Source of the DNA: Fragilaria crotonensis
Taxonomy: Eukaryota; Bacillariophyta; Fragilariophyceae; Fragilariales; Fragilariaceae
DNA: 64,000 nucleotides
Reading direction: 5' to 3'
Assembly: GCA_022925895.1 (NCBI GenBank)
Contig: JAKSYS010000185.1
Span: 29,785 to 93,784, forward strand
Part shown: positions 10,764 to 20,088 of the stretch, in pieces
Layout of the letters: every line of letters starts with the position of its first letter
Position numbering within the stretch: position 1 is the stretch's first letter
The notes under the pieces: model-generated
What the model was told of the DNA's origin: nothing
The model's database searches: none
The model's input: the letters and a program-made list of their open reading frames with translations, nothing else
Made by a program: the position numbers and the translations under genes

Positions 10764-11260
10764 TGACAGTATTCGTGTAGACGGTACGCGAGTACTGGCC
10801 GACAGTACGCTGAAGGACGGTAGGTCCGGGCGTACGCATGACGGACTTGGAGCACAGGCCACTGGCGGACATGGCTTTGGGCGACGTAGTAGGGTTGACC
10901 ATGGTGAATGTAAGTAGTACAAATGTGTAGATATGTAGTGGAACAATAGGAGGGAAGTAAAGGCCTTTACTTTGTGTGTTAATGGAAGTTGTAGATGTAG
11001 AATAATGAGAATAGAAGTGGGGGAACCAAATGATGAAAAAGTGAGGTGCAGATGAGACTCGAGGCTAATGTAGATGGCATCCGATTTAGTACCAGGGTCG
11101 TGTAGACCGGTACGTAGAAATGAGATGGCATCTACATTAGTCCGGATGGCATCTCAAATTCAAATGGTTACGCGGGACAAGAGGTCTGATTCTCAGGAGC
11201 TAGTGTTGTGACGGAAAGTGGTCAGACGACTCATGACGGTGCAACAGTAGATCTCTATCA
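10764..11260 (-). repeat. 3' LTR of the copia element
   Basis: This 497-bp copy matches the repeat at 21805-22305 almost perfectly. It also carries the LTR-encoded ATG and the 46 codons that open ORF A in the 5' LTR; here that reading frame runs out into flanking DNA down to 10465. Confidence 0.93.
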
Positions 11261-12846
11261 CCCTCTTGGATCAGATCTCAGGTCCCAAAGTTGGTGAAGA
11301 AAGCATGTGGTCAGGTAGGATGCAGAAAATCTTCTTGAGGTGTGGATCAATTTTGCCAGAAAGTTGTGTCTTGGTGAGAATATCAGCAAGTTGATAGTCA
11401 CAAGGGATCCAGTGAAGTTGGTGGATACCGTCTTGTTGGCCTTGGCGGACAAAATGGAAGCGTCGTTCAATGTGACGGGTCTTGCGGGTGAGTTTGCCAT
11501 TTTGGCAATCTGGACAGTGGCTTCATTGTCAATCATTAAGATTGCAGGAGTGGTTGGTAAGCGCTGGGTGGATTCACGCCATTGTTTTGTGCCAAGATAG
11601 AGCATGTCATAGAGGAGCATGCGGATGTGGGCAGTGGCCATGGTGGCAGAGCATGCAGCCATATATTCAGCTTCAGAGGTTGACATGGCAACTGGAGTGG
11701 GCATGGTTGAGTTTGCTTCAATAAGTGCTCCATTGTGGAAGATCATGTAGCCAATGGTTGAGCGGCCAGTGTCTGGGCAGTCTTGCCAGCTGGCATCAGA
11801 GAAAACAGTAAGATCAGCATAGGGAATGCGATGTTGTAGGCAGATCTCATAGATAGGATTGGATGTGCAATCAGGGTAGAACTTGAGTGCATAGTAGGGA
11901 CGGCGGCGTAGGTAGCCGATGAGCCAGGTGAGGGCACGGAAGTCAAGAATTCCAGGAGCAATACAGGCTTTAGCAAGTTTGCAGACAGCAAAGAGGATAT
12001 CAGCTCTGGTGTTGTATGCCAGGTAGAGGAGAGTGCAGACGGCGGAGCGAAAGGGGAGTCGTTGCTGCTTTTGTGCAACAAGTGCAATGTCTTGTTCTGT
12101 GACAGGACGGTTTTCTTTGCTGAAGGTGTAGTCTGGCGGGAATGGAGTGTCGCGTTCGGGGAATTCGGAATTCGGGTCATAACGTTGAAGGGTGTTCAAG
12201 ACATAACGGTGCTGGTCCAAGGTATAGGTTGAGTCTTGGTGCTGGTGAATGCGCATTTGCAGGAACCATTGTGCAGGACCAAGGAATTTGACATCAAAGC
12301 GGTTTTTGACGGAATCTTCAAATTGTTTTTCAATGGAATCATTGCTGCCAGCATACAGCATATCATCAACGAAGAAAAGGAGGCGGAGCCATTGGTTGTG
12401 TTTGTCATATCGGACAAAGTAGGATGGTTCAGATTGGGATTGGATAAAACCTTGGGAGTATAGCCATTCAGAAAATTCAATGTTCCAGTATTTGCCAGAG
12501 TAGACAAGGCCATAGATTCCTTTGTCCAGGAGAAGTGGTTTGCCAAAGAATTTAGCATATTCAGGGAAATGAAAAGCATATTCCAATGGGAGCTTGACAA
12601 AGTGGCGGCCAATGACTTTAGCTTGCAAGTAGGCGCCAATAAAGTCAGCACTTTTGAGTGTGCGTCGGGAAGCACAAATTGTGGAGAGAAGGAGCTTGAC
12701 CCCTCTTGAAGATGCACAGGGTGACCAAGTGTCCTCAAAGGGTTGAGGAATTTCAATTGGTTGGACTTTTGGTGTTGGGGAGGCAGTGGCATTAGCAATG
12801 TCTTGACGCTGTTGAAGGAGATGTTGCTGATGTGCGGCTTTTGCTT
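11258..12846 (-). CDS. Copia pol, reverse transcriptase and RNase H part
   Basis: This is the C-terminal half of the polyprotein. The reverse transcriptase is recognised by the copia segments FIGAYLQAKV, KGIYGLVYSGKYW and the catalytic FVDDMLYAG. The RNase H domain shows VFSDASWQDC, STSEAEYMAA and ILMIDNEATV, supplying the acidic residues. The frame is open from about 12846. It is displaced by -1 from the protease-integrase ORF at a TTT run near 12850. A second slip at an AAAA run near 11500 replaces the usual copia end with unrelated residues in this frame. The neighbouring frame carries the expected end with the segment YQLADILTKTQL and stops at 11271. Both slips equal one missing base in a homopolymer. 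Confidence 0.88.
11261..11269 (-). other. Polypurine tract of the copia element
   Basis: On the minus strand the purine run CCAAGAGGG ends directly at the first base of the 3' LTR (TGATAG), the expected position of the plus-strand primer. The inferred pol stop codon, TGA at 11271-11273, lies just before it. Confidence 0.7.
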
Positions 12847-12849
12847 TCT

Positions 12850-15207
12850 TTAAAGACGTTTCTCCAAGTCGCCTCGGGCGACCAGGCGAGCTTTAAGTTT
12901 CTCAAGTTTGCCAGTTGCTGTTTGTTTGGCTTTGAGAACAAGTTTGACAGGAATGATAGGGTCAGCTTGGGATGGAGTTTGTCCAAGGATGAATGTGCCA
13001 TGATCAATGAGATTCTTGATTTCCATGCGAATTGCATGTAGCCAGGCAGAGCGTATGTCATCATCAAGTTTGAGGACAGCTTTAAGAGATTGTGGCTCAG
13101 GAAGGTATTTGTCAACAGGTTCAGCAGGTTCTTCTTGACTGATAGTTGCATTATCAATGGTGAGCATGGCAGTGTGAATGGGATCAATGGAAGGAGGATC
13201 TTCATTACACTCTTGGAAGTAGAGGGTCATCATCTTTTGTAGATTGGAATGGCAGTGTTGGTGGCCAATGTAGTTCACTTGGTGTGGTGTTGGTGGTGTA
13301 GGGCCATGTTGATCATCATTATGGGAGGCATCAGGAAGTGCCACAAGTGATGTTGGGAGTTCGGAGGCATCAAGGAAATGTGATGGAGGATTGCCGAGAT
13401 CAGCGGCTGAGCCAGTTTGGTGAAAAGTTGCAGGTTCAGAGTTGTCAGCAGTGTTGCGGAGGCCATTGGGATTGAAATGGGAGCGTATAGGAACAGCTCC
13501 AGCAAAGGGCTTTGAATCAAAGCATAGGGCAGAGTTGAAGTCTTCATCAAAGTAGGCGTCACGTGTGATAATGAGGCTTTGCGGTTGATCAGGAGAATAG
13601 ATGAGCCAGCCTGCAGAGTTTTCAGGGAATCCAAGGAATATACCACGGGAAGCGCGTTGGAGTTGCTGCTTATAGGTAATGATCTTGTTGCGGAAAGTTG
13701 GTTCATAACGCTTGAAGAAGGTTGGGCAACCAAAGATGCGGAAATTGCCTAGATTGGGCTTGCGTTTGTAGCTGAATTGATATGGAGTTGTTGGGATTCC
13801 ATTGATGTCAGTGACATTCTTGGCTGGGCAGACATTGATAATGTGGACAGCATAGGCATGTGCATGGTGGAAGAAGGCACCGCCAAGTCGGGCATTGTTG
13901 AGGAGGGTATTGGCTGTGTTGTGGACTTCACGCCATTTAGCTTCACAGATACCGTTCATTTCTTGATGTTCTGGGGCAGCAGCTTCAACTTTTATGCCAA
14001 GGTTGGTGCATTCGGTGATGAATTTTGCAGAGGTAAATGCGGTTCCAGCATCGGTGCGGATGAAGCGGACGGATTGTGTTCGGCCAAGGAGTTCTGTTTG
14101 GGTCAGCCATGACTTGAGGGCTGTGATGATGGATGCTGTGCTTTCAGTTGGTAGACCAATCCAGCCAGTAAGTTTGCCAGGTGTTGTGACAATGAATAGA
14201 TAGGCAGAATAGTTGGTGTTTGTTGTAAGACCATAACGGAATGGGTTGCGCATCAAGTCAAGATGTAGTCGATGGAAGGGATCGGTACCTTCACGTTGCG
14301 GGGTCTTGTTTCGAGCACGTTTTTGGCTGATAGATATACGGAGAGGCCAAGTGTTTGGATCAATGGTTGGAGAGAGTACATGGTCATTCCAGGTTTGGTG
14401 AAGAGATCCAACCATTAGATTTCGGAAATTGCGGTAAGCAAGGCGTCGAGCAACAAGCTCGAGAGGTAGGGTGGTTACGGATCGTCGTTGATCAGGGTTG
14501 ATGGTGTCAACAGTGTCAGCAAAGTGGTCTTCTGCTGGTGAAGAGTCAGATTCAAGGTTGACATTGGGTAAAGATATGGCTGAGAAGGCTTGATGTGGTG
14601 GTAGTTCACGGCGTAGGATGGGCCACGTGTACGTAGAATTGTTTGGAAGTTGGATGGTGGTGGCACGATTGTGAATCAAGACACTGAAGTTTTGTGTGCA
14701 TGATAGTGCGGTCAAGGAAAGTAGGCGATGGCTGAGGCCTTCAACATAGTAGACATCAGTTAGGCCAAGGATGGATTTCATACCATCATCAGTAGTGAAG
14801 GGACATTCTGTGGTGCCTTTGTAGGTAGACAATTTAGTACTGCCATCAGCAAGGGAGACAGGTACACTGCAGGGTGTGACATCATGGAGGTCACTGAAGA
14901 CTGGTGTGTAGTGGCTGGTTGCACCACTGTCAGGAAGCCAATTTTCAAGAAGAGGTGGGCCAAAACGTTGATGAGGAGATTGTGGGTCATCAGGGAAATA
15001 GTATGTGGCTCCAGAATTGGGAGGAGAGTGATTGCCAGAAGGTTGAAAGTCTTGATCAAGGAGGTGTTGGTTGATCTCCATTTGGGGGGAGGGCTGGGTT
15101 TGGCCAAGGGATTGAGTCAGGAGTGTCATCCATTGGGTCAAGAGATGAAGCACGGAAAGCTTGGTGATAAACATTTTCTTGCATGTTTTCTCCTGAGTCA
15201 GTGACAA
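12850..15207 (-). CDS. Copia pol, protease and integrase part
   Basis: The protein starts with a proline-rich lead. The aspartic protease active site is WLPDSGATSHYT at about residues 90-101. The integrase core has the D-D-E triad in HLDLMRNPF, RTDAGTAFTS and APEHQEMNGICEAKW, and ends in the usual IFGCPTFFKRYEP and RGIFLGF segments of copia integrases. The pre-integrase region lacks an evident HHCC zinc site: only scattered histidines and no CxxC are visible. The ORF ends in the linker preceding reverse transcriptase (VKLVLKAKQTATGKLEKLKARL). The start codon is nominal; the protein is presumably made as a Gag-Pol fusion or by frameshift, since the gag ORF overlaps its start by ten bases. Confidence 0.9.
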   Translation of the reverse strand: MSLTQEKTCKKMFITKLSVLHLLTQWMTLLTQSLGQTQPSPQMEINQHLLDQDFQPSGNHSPPNSGATYYFPDDPQSPHQRFGPPLLENWLPDSGATSHYTPVFSDLHDVTPCSVPVSLADGSTKLSTYKGTTECPFTTDDGMKSILGLTDVYYVEGLSHRLLSLTALSCTQNFSVLIHNRATTIQLPNNSTYTWPILRRELPPHQAFSAISLPNVNLESDSSPAEDHFADTVDTINPDQRRSVTTLPLELVARRLAYRNFRNLMVGSLHQTWNDHVLSPTIDPNTWPLRISISQKRARNKTPQREGTDPFHRLHLDLMRNPFRYGLTTNTNYSAYLFIVTTPGKLTGWIGLPTESTASIITALKSWLTQTELLGRTQSVRFIRTDAGTAFTSAKFITECTNLGIKVEAAAPEHQEMNGICEAKWREVHNTANTLLNNARLGGAFFHHAHAYAVHIINVCPAKNVTDINGIPTTPYQFSYKRKPNLGNFRIFGCPTFFKRYEPTFRNKIITYKQQLQRASRGIFLGFPENSAGWLIYSPDQPQSLIITRDAYFDEDFNSALCFDSKPFAGAVPIRSHFNPNGLRNTADNSEPATFHQTGSAADLGNPPSHFLDASELPTSLVALPDASHNDDQHGPTPPTPHQVNYIGHQHCHSNLQKMMTLYFQECNEDPPSIDPIHTAMLTIDNATISQEEPAEPVDKYLPEPQSLKAVLKLDDDIRSAWLHAIRMEIKNLIDHGTFILGQTPSQADPIIPVKLVLKAKQTATGKLEKLKARLVARGDLEKRL

Positions 15208-16592
15208 AGTAGGCTCGTTGTTGATTGCGGGGGAGCGGAATTTTCATTGTTTGAAGATGATCGAGAGGATGGGCCTCGATTGGAAGTTGCATTGCGTGCG
15301 GGGTTGGTGCAGTTGCGGGAATAGTGACCGAGTCTGCCGCAGTTGTTGCAGACAATGTTTGCAGCATTGGATTGGTTGCGGTTTTGATTGTTAGTGTTAC
15401 CGTTGGTAGATGGGCGGTGATTTGAATTCGGCAGTTGACGAAGAGGTGGTCGATTTGTACGCTGTTGTTGCGTTGATGGACGTGTTGACGGAGCGTTGGT
15501 GCGACGGTGGTTGTTGGTGTTTTGCGGGGTTTGTCGCTGGGCGTTCGGTAAGGGAGGTCCACGGTGTTGTCGATGCTGTTGTCGGGTGGGGTTGTTTCCA
15601 CCATTGTTGGTATAAGGACGTAGGATTGAGCTGAAAGCTTGTTGTTGTCGTTGAGTGAAGTTTCGAATAGTGGTGCCTTGTTGTGGACGGAAAGTCGTTT
15701 GGCGTGCAGAGTTTGCATGTTGATTAAAGTGGCGGTGACTCATAGATGGGATTGTAAGACCACGGGATTCATCGATGTTGAGAAGATGACTTTCAAGTTC
15801 GGAGAATTGTGGCAGAGCTTCGTCGTTTAGTTCGGCGCGGCGAATGTCGGCATCAAAACGTTGGTATGATGCAGCATAAAAGGAATGATTGCTTCCTCCA
15901 CGGACAGTTCTTTTAATCAGTTCGGCATCAGAGTTTGGTATTCCAGCATGGTAACAATCACGCGAGATGGTGCGGATGCGGTTAAGATAGGAAGTAGCAA
16001 CTTCGTTGTGCGGTTGTTTGATAGAGCAAAAAGCTTCGCGAGTGCGTTCGATATGATCTGGCGTTAAGGGAGCACAGTGGCGACGCAGGGTGAAGATAGC
16101 AGTTCTTGCATCTGGAGGTCCATCAATGATGTGTTTTTGACAGGGTTCACTGATGTTGGTGAAGATCAAGTTGTAGAGAGCTGTGCCAACAAATGGATGG
16201 GAGTAACATACTTGTTGGGGCCAAAGATCAAAGACTTGGCGAGTCCAGGGGGAAATGTTACAGACAATGCGGAGATTGTCCATAAAAGTATTGAAATGGC
16301 GTCGACGGGCTTGTAAATCTGTTGGATAGGCCAGTTTGCGAAGATTTGCATTTTTGGCGTACTTCAGAAGAGTCTTTGTTAGATCTTCAATCGGAGGATA
16401 GGTGAAATCAGTCCGGGTGGAAGATGTCAGCACATCAGGTGATGTGGGCTTCAACTGTTTTGGATCTTCTTCAGAGTCATGGTCAGTATCATTGTCAAAG
16501 AATGTTTCAATTGTTGGTGGATAGGAAAAGGTAGCGTGGGTCGCCGGGCGCGGAGTTTGTTGACGGGACTCAAGGTTTTGAGTTTTTGTCAT
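15198..16592 (-). CDS. Copia gag (capsid and nucleocapsid)
   Basis: The 464-residue Gag has an ATG start. Residues of about 70-300 are an alpha-helical capsid region of the retrotransposon gag type (segments RRRHFNTFMDNLRI, LTPDHIERTREAF, SYLNRIRTI). A long Asn/Gln/Arg-rich region follows. A single zinc knuckle, CNNCGRLGHYSRNC (CX2CX4HX4C), near the C-terminus would bind RNA. The ORF is intact. A third frame at 15056-15260 also looks protein-like (LPRNQQRAYFVTDSG), so the gag-pol junction may contain a further frame change. Confidence 0.88.
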   Translation of the reverse strand: MTKTQNLESRQQTPRPATHATFSYPPTIETFFDNDTDHDSEEDPKQLKPTSPDVLTSSTRTDFTYPPIEDLTKTLLKYAKNANLRKLAYPTDLQARRRHFNTFMDNLRIVCNISPWTRQVFDLWPQQVCYSHPFVGTALYNLIFTNISEPCQKHIIDGPPDARTAIFTLRRHCAPLTPDHIERTREAFCSIKQPHNEVATSYLNRIRTISRDCYHAGIPNSDAELIKRTVRGGSNHSFYAASYQRFDADIRRAELNDEALPQFSELESHLLNIDESRGLTIPSMSHRHFNQHANSARQTTFRPQQGTTIRNFTQRQQQAFSSILRPYTNNGGNNPTRQQHRQHRGPPLPNAQRQTPQNTNNHRRTNAPSTRPSTQQQRTNRPPLRQLPNSNHRPSTNGNTNNQNRNQSNAANIVCNNCGRLGHYSRNCTNPARNATSNRGPSSRSSSNNENSAPPQSTTSLLCH

Positions 16593-16784
16593 TTTGTTGA
16601 TTTATTTCCGGTCATTGAGGAGTTTTGTGTAGATTTGGGTATTGACATTTTGACGGTTGAAGAATTTCGTCCTCATGTTTTGGGAGCAGCGACGGATTTA
16701 GTGACGGATTTTGTTGCACGGGGTTCGAATCCGTAGGTGATGTGTTTTTGGAACGTATATTTTCGGTCGCGGTAGAAAATGTTG

Positions 16785-17483
16785 TCAAAACCGGGTGGTT
16801 GGGGTTCGAGTCGGTTGTAGCCGGGACGTGAGGTGTTTTTGCGTTTTCGGCGTTATGATGCTTGAAAATGCGTCAGAAATGCGCTGAAGTGGTCCAGGTG
16901 TTGCATTTGCCGATTGAGGTGACCTTGAGGGTGTTTCGGTGTGCGAAGTGTCGGTTTCAGGCGAGTTTTGCTGTGAAATCGCGAGATTTTGTTGTGTTCC
17001 GGGCAGAGATTGAGTTTCTTGCACTTGTTCCTCATACGTGGTTTCTTCGTCGGTTTCGAGGGGATTTTCAGCAGTATTGGCGTCGTTTTGCGTGGAAAAT
17101 TCGCGTGCAGTGTCGTTTTGTGCAGGAATTTCGTGCTGGAGGTCCGGGGTTCGAGTCGGGGGCTGATTTAGTGACGAACGTCGTGTTTGTACCGCTAGAA
17201 AAGCGTGATGTGTACCCGTAAACGTGTTTTTATCCTCTTGGAATTTAATTACTGGTTGACTTTCAGCTAAATCTTGCGCATTTGGACAGAAATTGCTGTC
17301 GTGCATAGAAATAGGTAAGTCACCAGTAAAATATCCAGGATAATTCAATTGAGGTGGACTAGACTCACCTGTTCCATCAAGATTGATGGGTGAGTCAGGT
17401 CCCCTTGAATCAATATATGGGTATTCTGGGTGGTTGTGTTTCTCTCGATAGAAATAAGAGAGGTGATTGTTGAAAAGTTGCAA
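16785..17483 (-). CDS. Pre-gag ORF E (unknown function)
   Basis: This is the last ORF before gag, 232 codons as an isolated frame. The same frame is open and protein-like upstream to about 17605 (segments FPGYPLDP and RLSSLGAPHLNDAL), where it appears to continue ORF D after a one-base slip at a CCC run. The C-terminal half is rich in Glu, Gln, Thr and Pro and probably disordered. No family is recognised. It is most likely the C-terminal part of one large protein encoded by ORFs B to E. Confidence 0.5.
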   Translation of the reverse strand: MQLFNNHLSYFYREKHNHPEYPYIDSRGPDSPINLDGTGESSPPQLNYPGYFTGDLPISMHDSNFCPNAQDLAESQPVIKFQEDKNTFTGTHHAFLAVQTRRSSLNQPPTRTPDLQHEIPAQNDTAREFSTQNDANTAENPLETDEETTYEEQVQETQSLPGTQQNLAISQQNSPETDTSHTETPSRSPQSANATPGPLQRISDAFSSIITPKTQKHLTSRLQPTRTPTTRF

Positions 17484-18520
17484 TTCGGGATCACGGAGGG
17501 CATCATTGAGATGCGGAGCGCCCAGGCTCGATAAACGTTGTTTCCAGATGGGGAAATGGTGTAAACTGGGATCAAGCGGATAGCCAGGGAAAATGGAATC
17601 TTTGTGGGATCACGGGCAATGTGATACATTTGTGAGTGCTCATTTCGCCAAAGTTCAGCAGGATTATGCTGAATCCAGTCTGGGTCATCCAAATTGTAGG
17701 TTTGGAGAGGCTTGGCAGCTTGCTTGTAGAAGAGGGACTTGACTGATTCCTTGGTGTAGGGATTTCCATCAGGATCAATGATGATTGGTTGTTGGTCATG
17801 ATCAAGGGTGACAGGGAAGATTCCAGCTCTTGCTGTTGGGATGGCCATTTCAGTTGGAGAGCCATAAGAATAGGTTGGGCCACAGAGTGGTGAACCTTGG
17901 AAGATAACACCATGTGAAGGTGGGCAGTTCTTGGGAAGGATGCCTGTTGGATCTTTTGGATCAATCAGTTGCACAACGCGGAATAGGATGTACTCAGAAT
18001 GCGGTAGAAAATCGATTGAGTCATTGGCAGAATTGGTTGCAATTGGGGTGACTGTCTGCAGGGCATCGATGTAACGTAGGGGATCATGATACTGAAGATT
18101 CATGATAGTTGTGATGTTGAATGGTTTGCAAACAACAAAATTGATGGCAAGGGCTGTGTCAGTGGAGTATGAAGTGGCCAGCTGAACATCTGAAGGTTTG
18201 GTAACCATTGGGAAGGAAACTGAGAAGGCAGTGAGCAGGTGGTCTGCTGGTGGTAGATTGCCAACAATGATCTCATACTGAGAGAATTCAGGGTCTCTGG
18301 AGATGCAGATTTTGTGGTGAGCCATGCCATGTTGAAGGATGGCGAAACGGATGAACTCTTGAGCAATGTGTAGTGTTGTGGCTTGGGTGTCTGCATGGGT
18401 GTCAAAGGTATTGACAAAGGCAGTTGTGAATGGATTTGCAGCTCTGAATTGTGATTCAATATGTGTGACACTTGATTGGAGATTTTCAAGTTGATGATGG
18501 GTTAATTCATCGGGTGGCAT
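17345..18520 (-). CDS. Pre-gag ORF D (unknown function)
   Basis: This ORF has 391 codons from an ATG. The frame is open upstream to about 18655 and joins ORF C there after a one-base shift. The composition is that of a folded, non-membrane protein (DPLRYIDALQTV, PSHGVIFQGSPLCGPTYS). I recognise no domain. The last about 85 residues, after the slip near 17606, are in a frame that no longer looks protein-like, so the real protein probably continues in ORF E. Confidence 0.5.
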   Translation of the reverse strand: MPPDELTHHQLENLQSSVTHIESQFRAANPFTTAFVNTFDTHADTQATTLHIAQEFIRFAILQHGMAHHKICISRDPEFSQYEIIVGNLPPADHLLTAFSVSFPMVTKPSDVQLATSYSTDTALAINFVVCKPFNITTIMNLQYHDPLRYIDALQTVTPIATNSANDSIDFLPHSEYILFRVVQLIDPKDPTGILPKNCPPSHGVIFQGSPLCGPTYSYGSPTEMAIPTARAGIFPVTLDHDQQPIIIDPDGNPYTKESVKSLFYKQAAKPLQTYNLDDPDWIQHNPAELWRNEHSQMYHIARDPTKIPFSLAIRLIPVYTISPSGNNVYRAWALRISMMPSVIPNCNFSTITSLISIERNTTTQNTHILIQGDLTHPSILMEQVSLVHLN

Positions 18521-19071
18521 CGGGAACTGATCAATATCCTGGAAGGTGTCTTGAATGAAGTAGGGTAGTTTTCGGAATGTTGTTGACTTGGGAAATAAAC
18601 TGAGTGCTGCAGCCGAAGAGTTGATATCACGAGCGATTTCGTGAAGATTTCAGGGTAGAAGAGATGCTTTGGGTATCCAAGTGTGTTGTAGTTTCTGTGA
18701 TGAACAAGGTACATCATTCTCAGAGCATAGATAAATGCAGTTGCACACTTTGACATGATTTCTGACTGATCATCATCCAGGTCATTGAAGGAAGATGGGA
18801 GGTTCTGCGGAAATAGTTCACGTTGTGGCGATCGCAGATGTGCGAGCAATAGATAGGTTGCCCGATTCAGTGTGTGGGTCATGCATTCGACTGATAGAAT
18901 GTCAGACAAGGGGCGTCCCATATGGTAGGGAGCTCGTGTGATGTGAAGGGATCGACTGTTGATTGAATAAAAATACCAGAAAAGGTGGTGCCGATTGATA
19001 TCACGGATGTAGTTCACAGCCGGGGTGCATCCAAATAGTTCAGGCAGAAAGATGCAATGGTGATGCTTGTG
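18502..19071 (-). CDS. Pre-gag ORF C (unknown function)
   Basis: This frame follows ORF B directly, separated only by the TAA at 19072-19074. It is protein-like through INRHHLFWYFYSINSRS and TAFIYALRMMYLVHH. Near 18646 it loses coding character and a frame one base away takes over (EIARDINSSAAALSLF) and runs into ORF D. I see no known family. I treat it as the middle part of the B-E protein. Confidence 0.45.
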   Translation of the reverse strand, partial: HKHHHCIFLPELFGCTPAVNYIRDINRHHLFWYFYSINSRSLHITRAPYHMGRPLSDILSVECMTHTLNRATYLLLAHLRSPQRELFPQNLPSSFNDLDDDQSEIMSKCATAFIYALRMMYLVHHRNYNTLGYPKHLFYPEIFTKSLVISTLRLQHSVYFPSQQHSENYPTSFKTPSRILISSRCHPMN

Positions 19072-20088
19072 TTAACGCAGATTGGCAAGTCGCGGAGGCG
19101 AATAGGGCCATTTTGTCATCATGTAGAATAGCATCTGGGAAGGATAGCTCTGCGGAGCATTGTAGTCCTCTTCTTGGAACATTCGGAAAGGGTTGAGATG
19201 AATTTCCGAAAGATTATCGTCGGGGCGATAGGGTGGGTCCGGGAATAAACTGGGTAGCATTCTTGCTGGTGGTTGGTACTCTGAAGGTAAGTCTTCTTCT
19301 TGGGCTTCATTTGCTGAGAGTAAGTCGTTGGGTTGGTCATCATCAAATGATTTGTTTTCCTCCATGCAAAGCATTGCAAAGTGTCCTTCATCATCATGTG
19401 AGTGAAAAGGAGGAGAAACAGGGTAAGCAAAACTGTTGTCATTACTAGGTAAATTATTACTGTCAGAGTAATAATTTATCCCAGTGTTGATTTCAGGGTT
19501 GTCCTCATCAGGTAAATCCTCAAGTTTGATTGGAACAGGGTGCTGGACTTCATCATGAAGAGTGGCTTGACTGCTTGTAGGGTTTGTGTTGGACAACGTG
19601 CAGTGGGCCAAGTGGGGAAGATTGAGTCCCGTATCGGTCTTAACAACTGTAGTCAAATATACAGTAGTGTCTCTGCGATGGTAAGGCGGGGAAGCACCGG
19701 TGGTTGGTGACGGCGTCCCAGGGCTTGGTGATACATCTGTACTGCGTACGGGAGAGCAGTAAGAGTAGGCTGGCGAACAGAAGGGGTATCGCGGCGTAGA
19801 AAGGTCGGAGAAGCATCGCGGTGTGTTCGCTGTATTGGAGCGCGGAGTGTAGCTCTCGGAGGAGCTCGAAGGGGGTAGGCTGATATTTTCGTCGACGTCA
19901 GCGTATCCGGGAATGATGACATCATGGTTCTCATCAATGACGTCAGGACGGTTCTGATACGGTTGGAGGGCGCTTTCCAGGTGAGCGAGTAAATTTTGTG
20001 GGTGACAAGTGTCCAGCGAGCGAAGAGATTCTGGGGTTGTCTGTTTCAGAATTTTGCAAAGTTCCAACGTCAAGAACTGCACTTTCAT
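19072..20088 (-). CDS. Pre-gag ORF B (unknown function)
   Basis: This 338-codon ORF overlaps the end of ORF A by about 145 bases in another frame. The first 60 residues look globular or helical (SLRSLDTCHPQNLLAHLESAL). The remainder is Ser/Pro/Asp-rich, with several acidic stretches, and probably disordered. It ends at an in-frame TAA followed by ORF C in the same frame. No domain is recognised. Confidence 0.45.
   Translation of the reverse strand: MKVQFLTLELCKILKQTTPESLRSLDTCHPQNLLAHLESALQPYQNRPDVIDENHDVIIPGYADVDENISLPPSSSSESYTPRSNTANTPRCFSDLSTPRYPFCSPAYSYCSPVRSTDVSPSPGTPSPTTGASPPYHRRDTTVYLTTVVKTDTGLNLPHLAHCTLSNTNPTSSQATLHDEVQHPVPIKLEDLPDEDNPEINTGINYYSDSNNLPSNDNSFAYPVSPPFHSHDDEGHFAMLCMEENKSFDDDQPNDLLSANEAQEEDLPSEYQPPARMLPSLFPDPPYRPDDNLSEIHLNPFRMFQEEDYNAPQSYPSQMLFYMMTKWPYSPPRLANLR

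Noticed and set aside
10465-10902. Separate 145-codon gene at the left LTR
   Set aside because: Its start and first 46 codons are the LTR-encoded part of ORF A. The rest is a chance read-through into GTAC-rich flank.
12840-12860. Programmed -1 frameshift between integrase and reverse transcriptase
   Set aside because: The zero-frame codons (CGT CTT TAA) do not form a canonical X XXY YYZ heptamer, and the shift is equally explained by one lost T. Other genes show the same kind of break.
16720-17165. Three GGTTCGARTC-like boxes resembling the T-arm or B box of tRNA genes
   Set aside because: No acceptor stem, anticodon arm or A box at proper spacing could be folded around any of them. They lie inside retrotransposon sequence.
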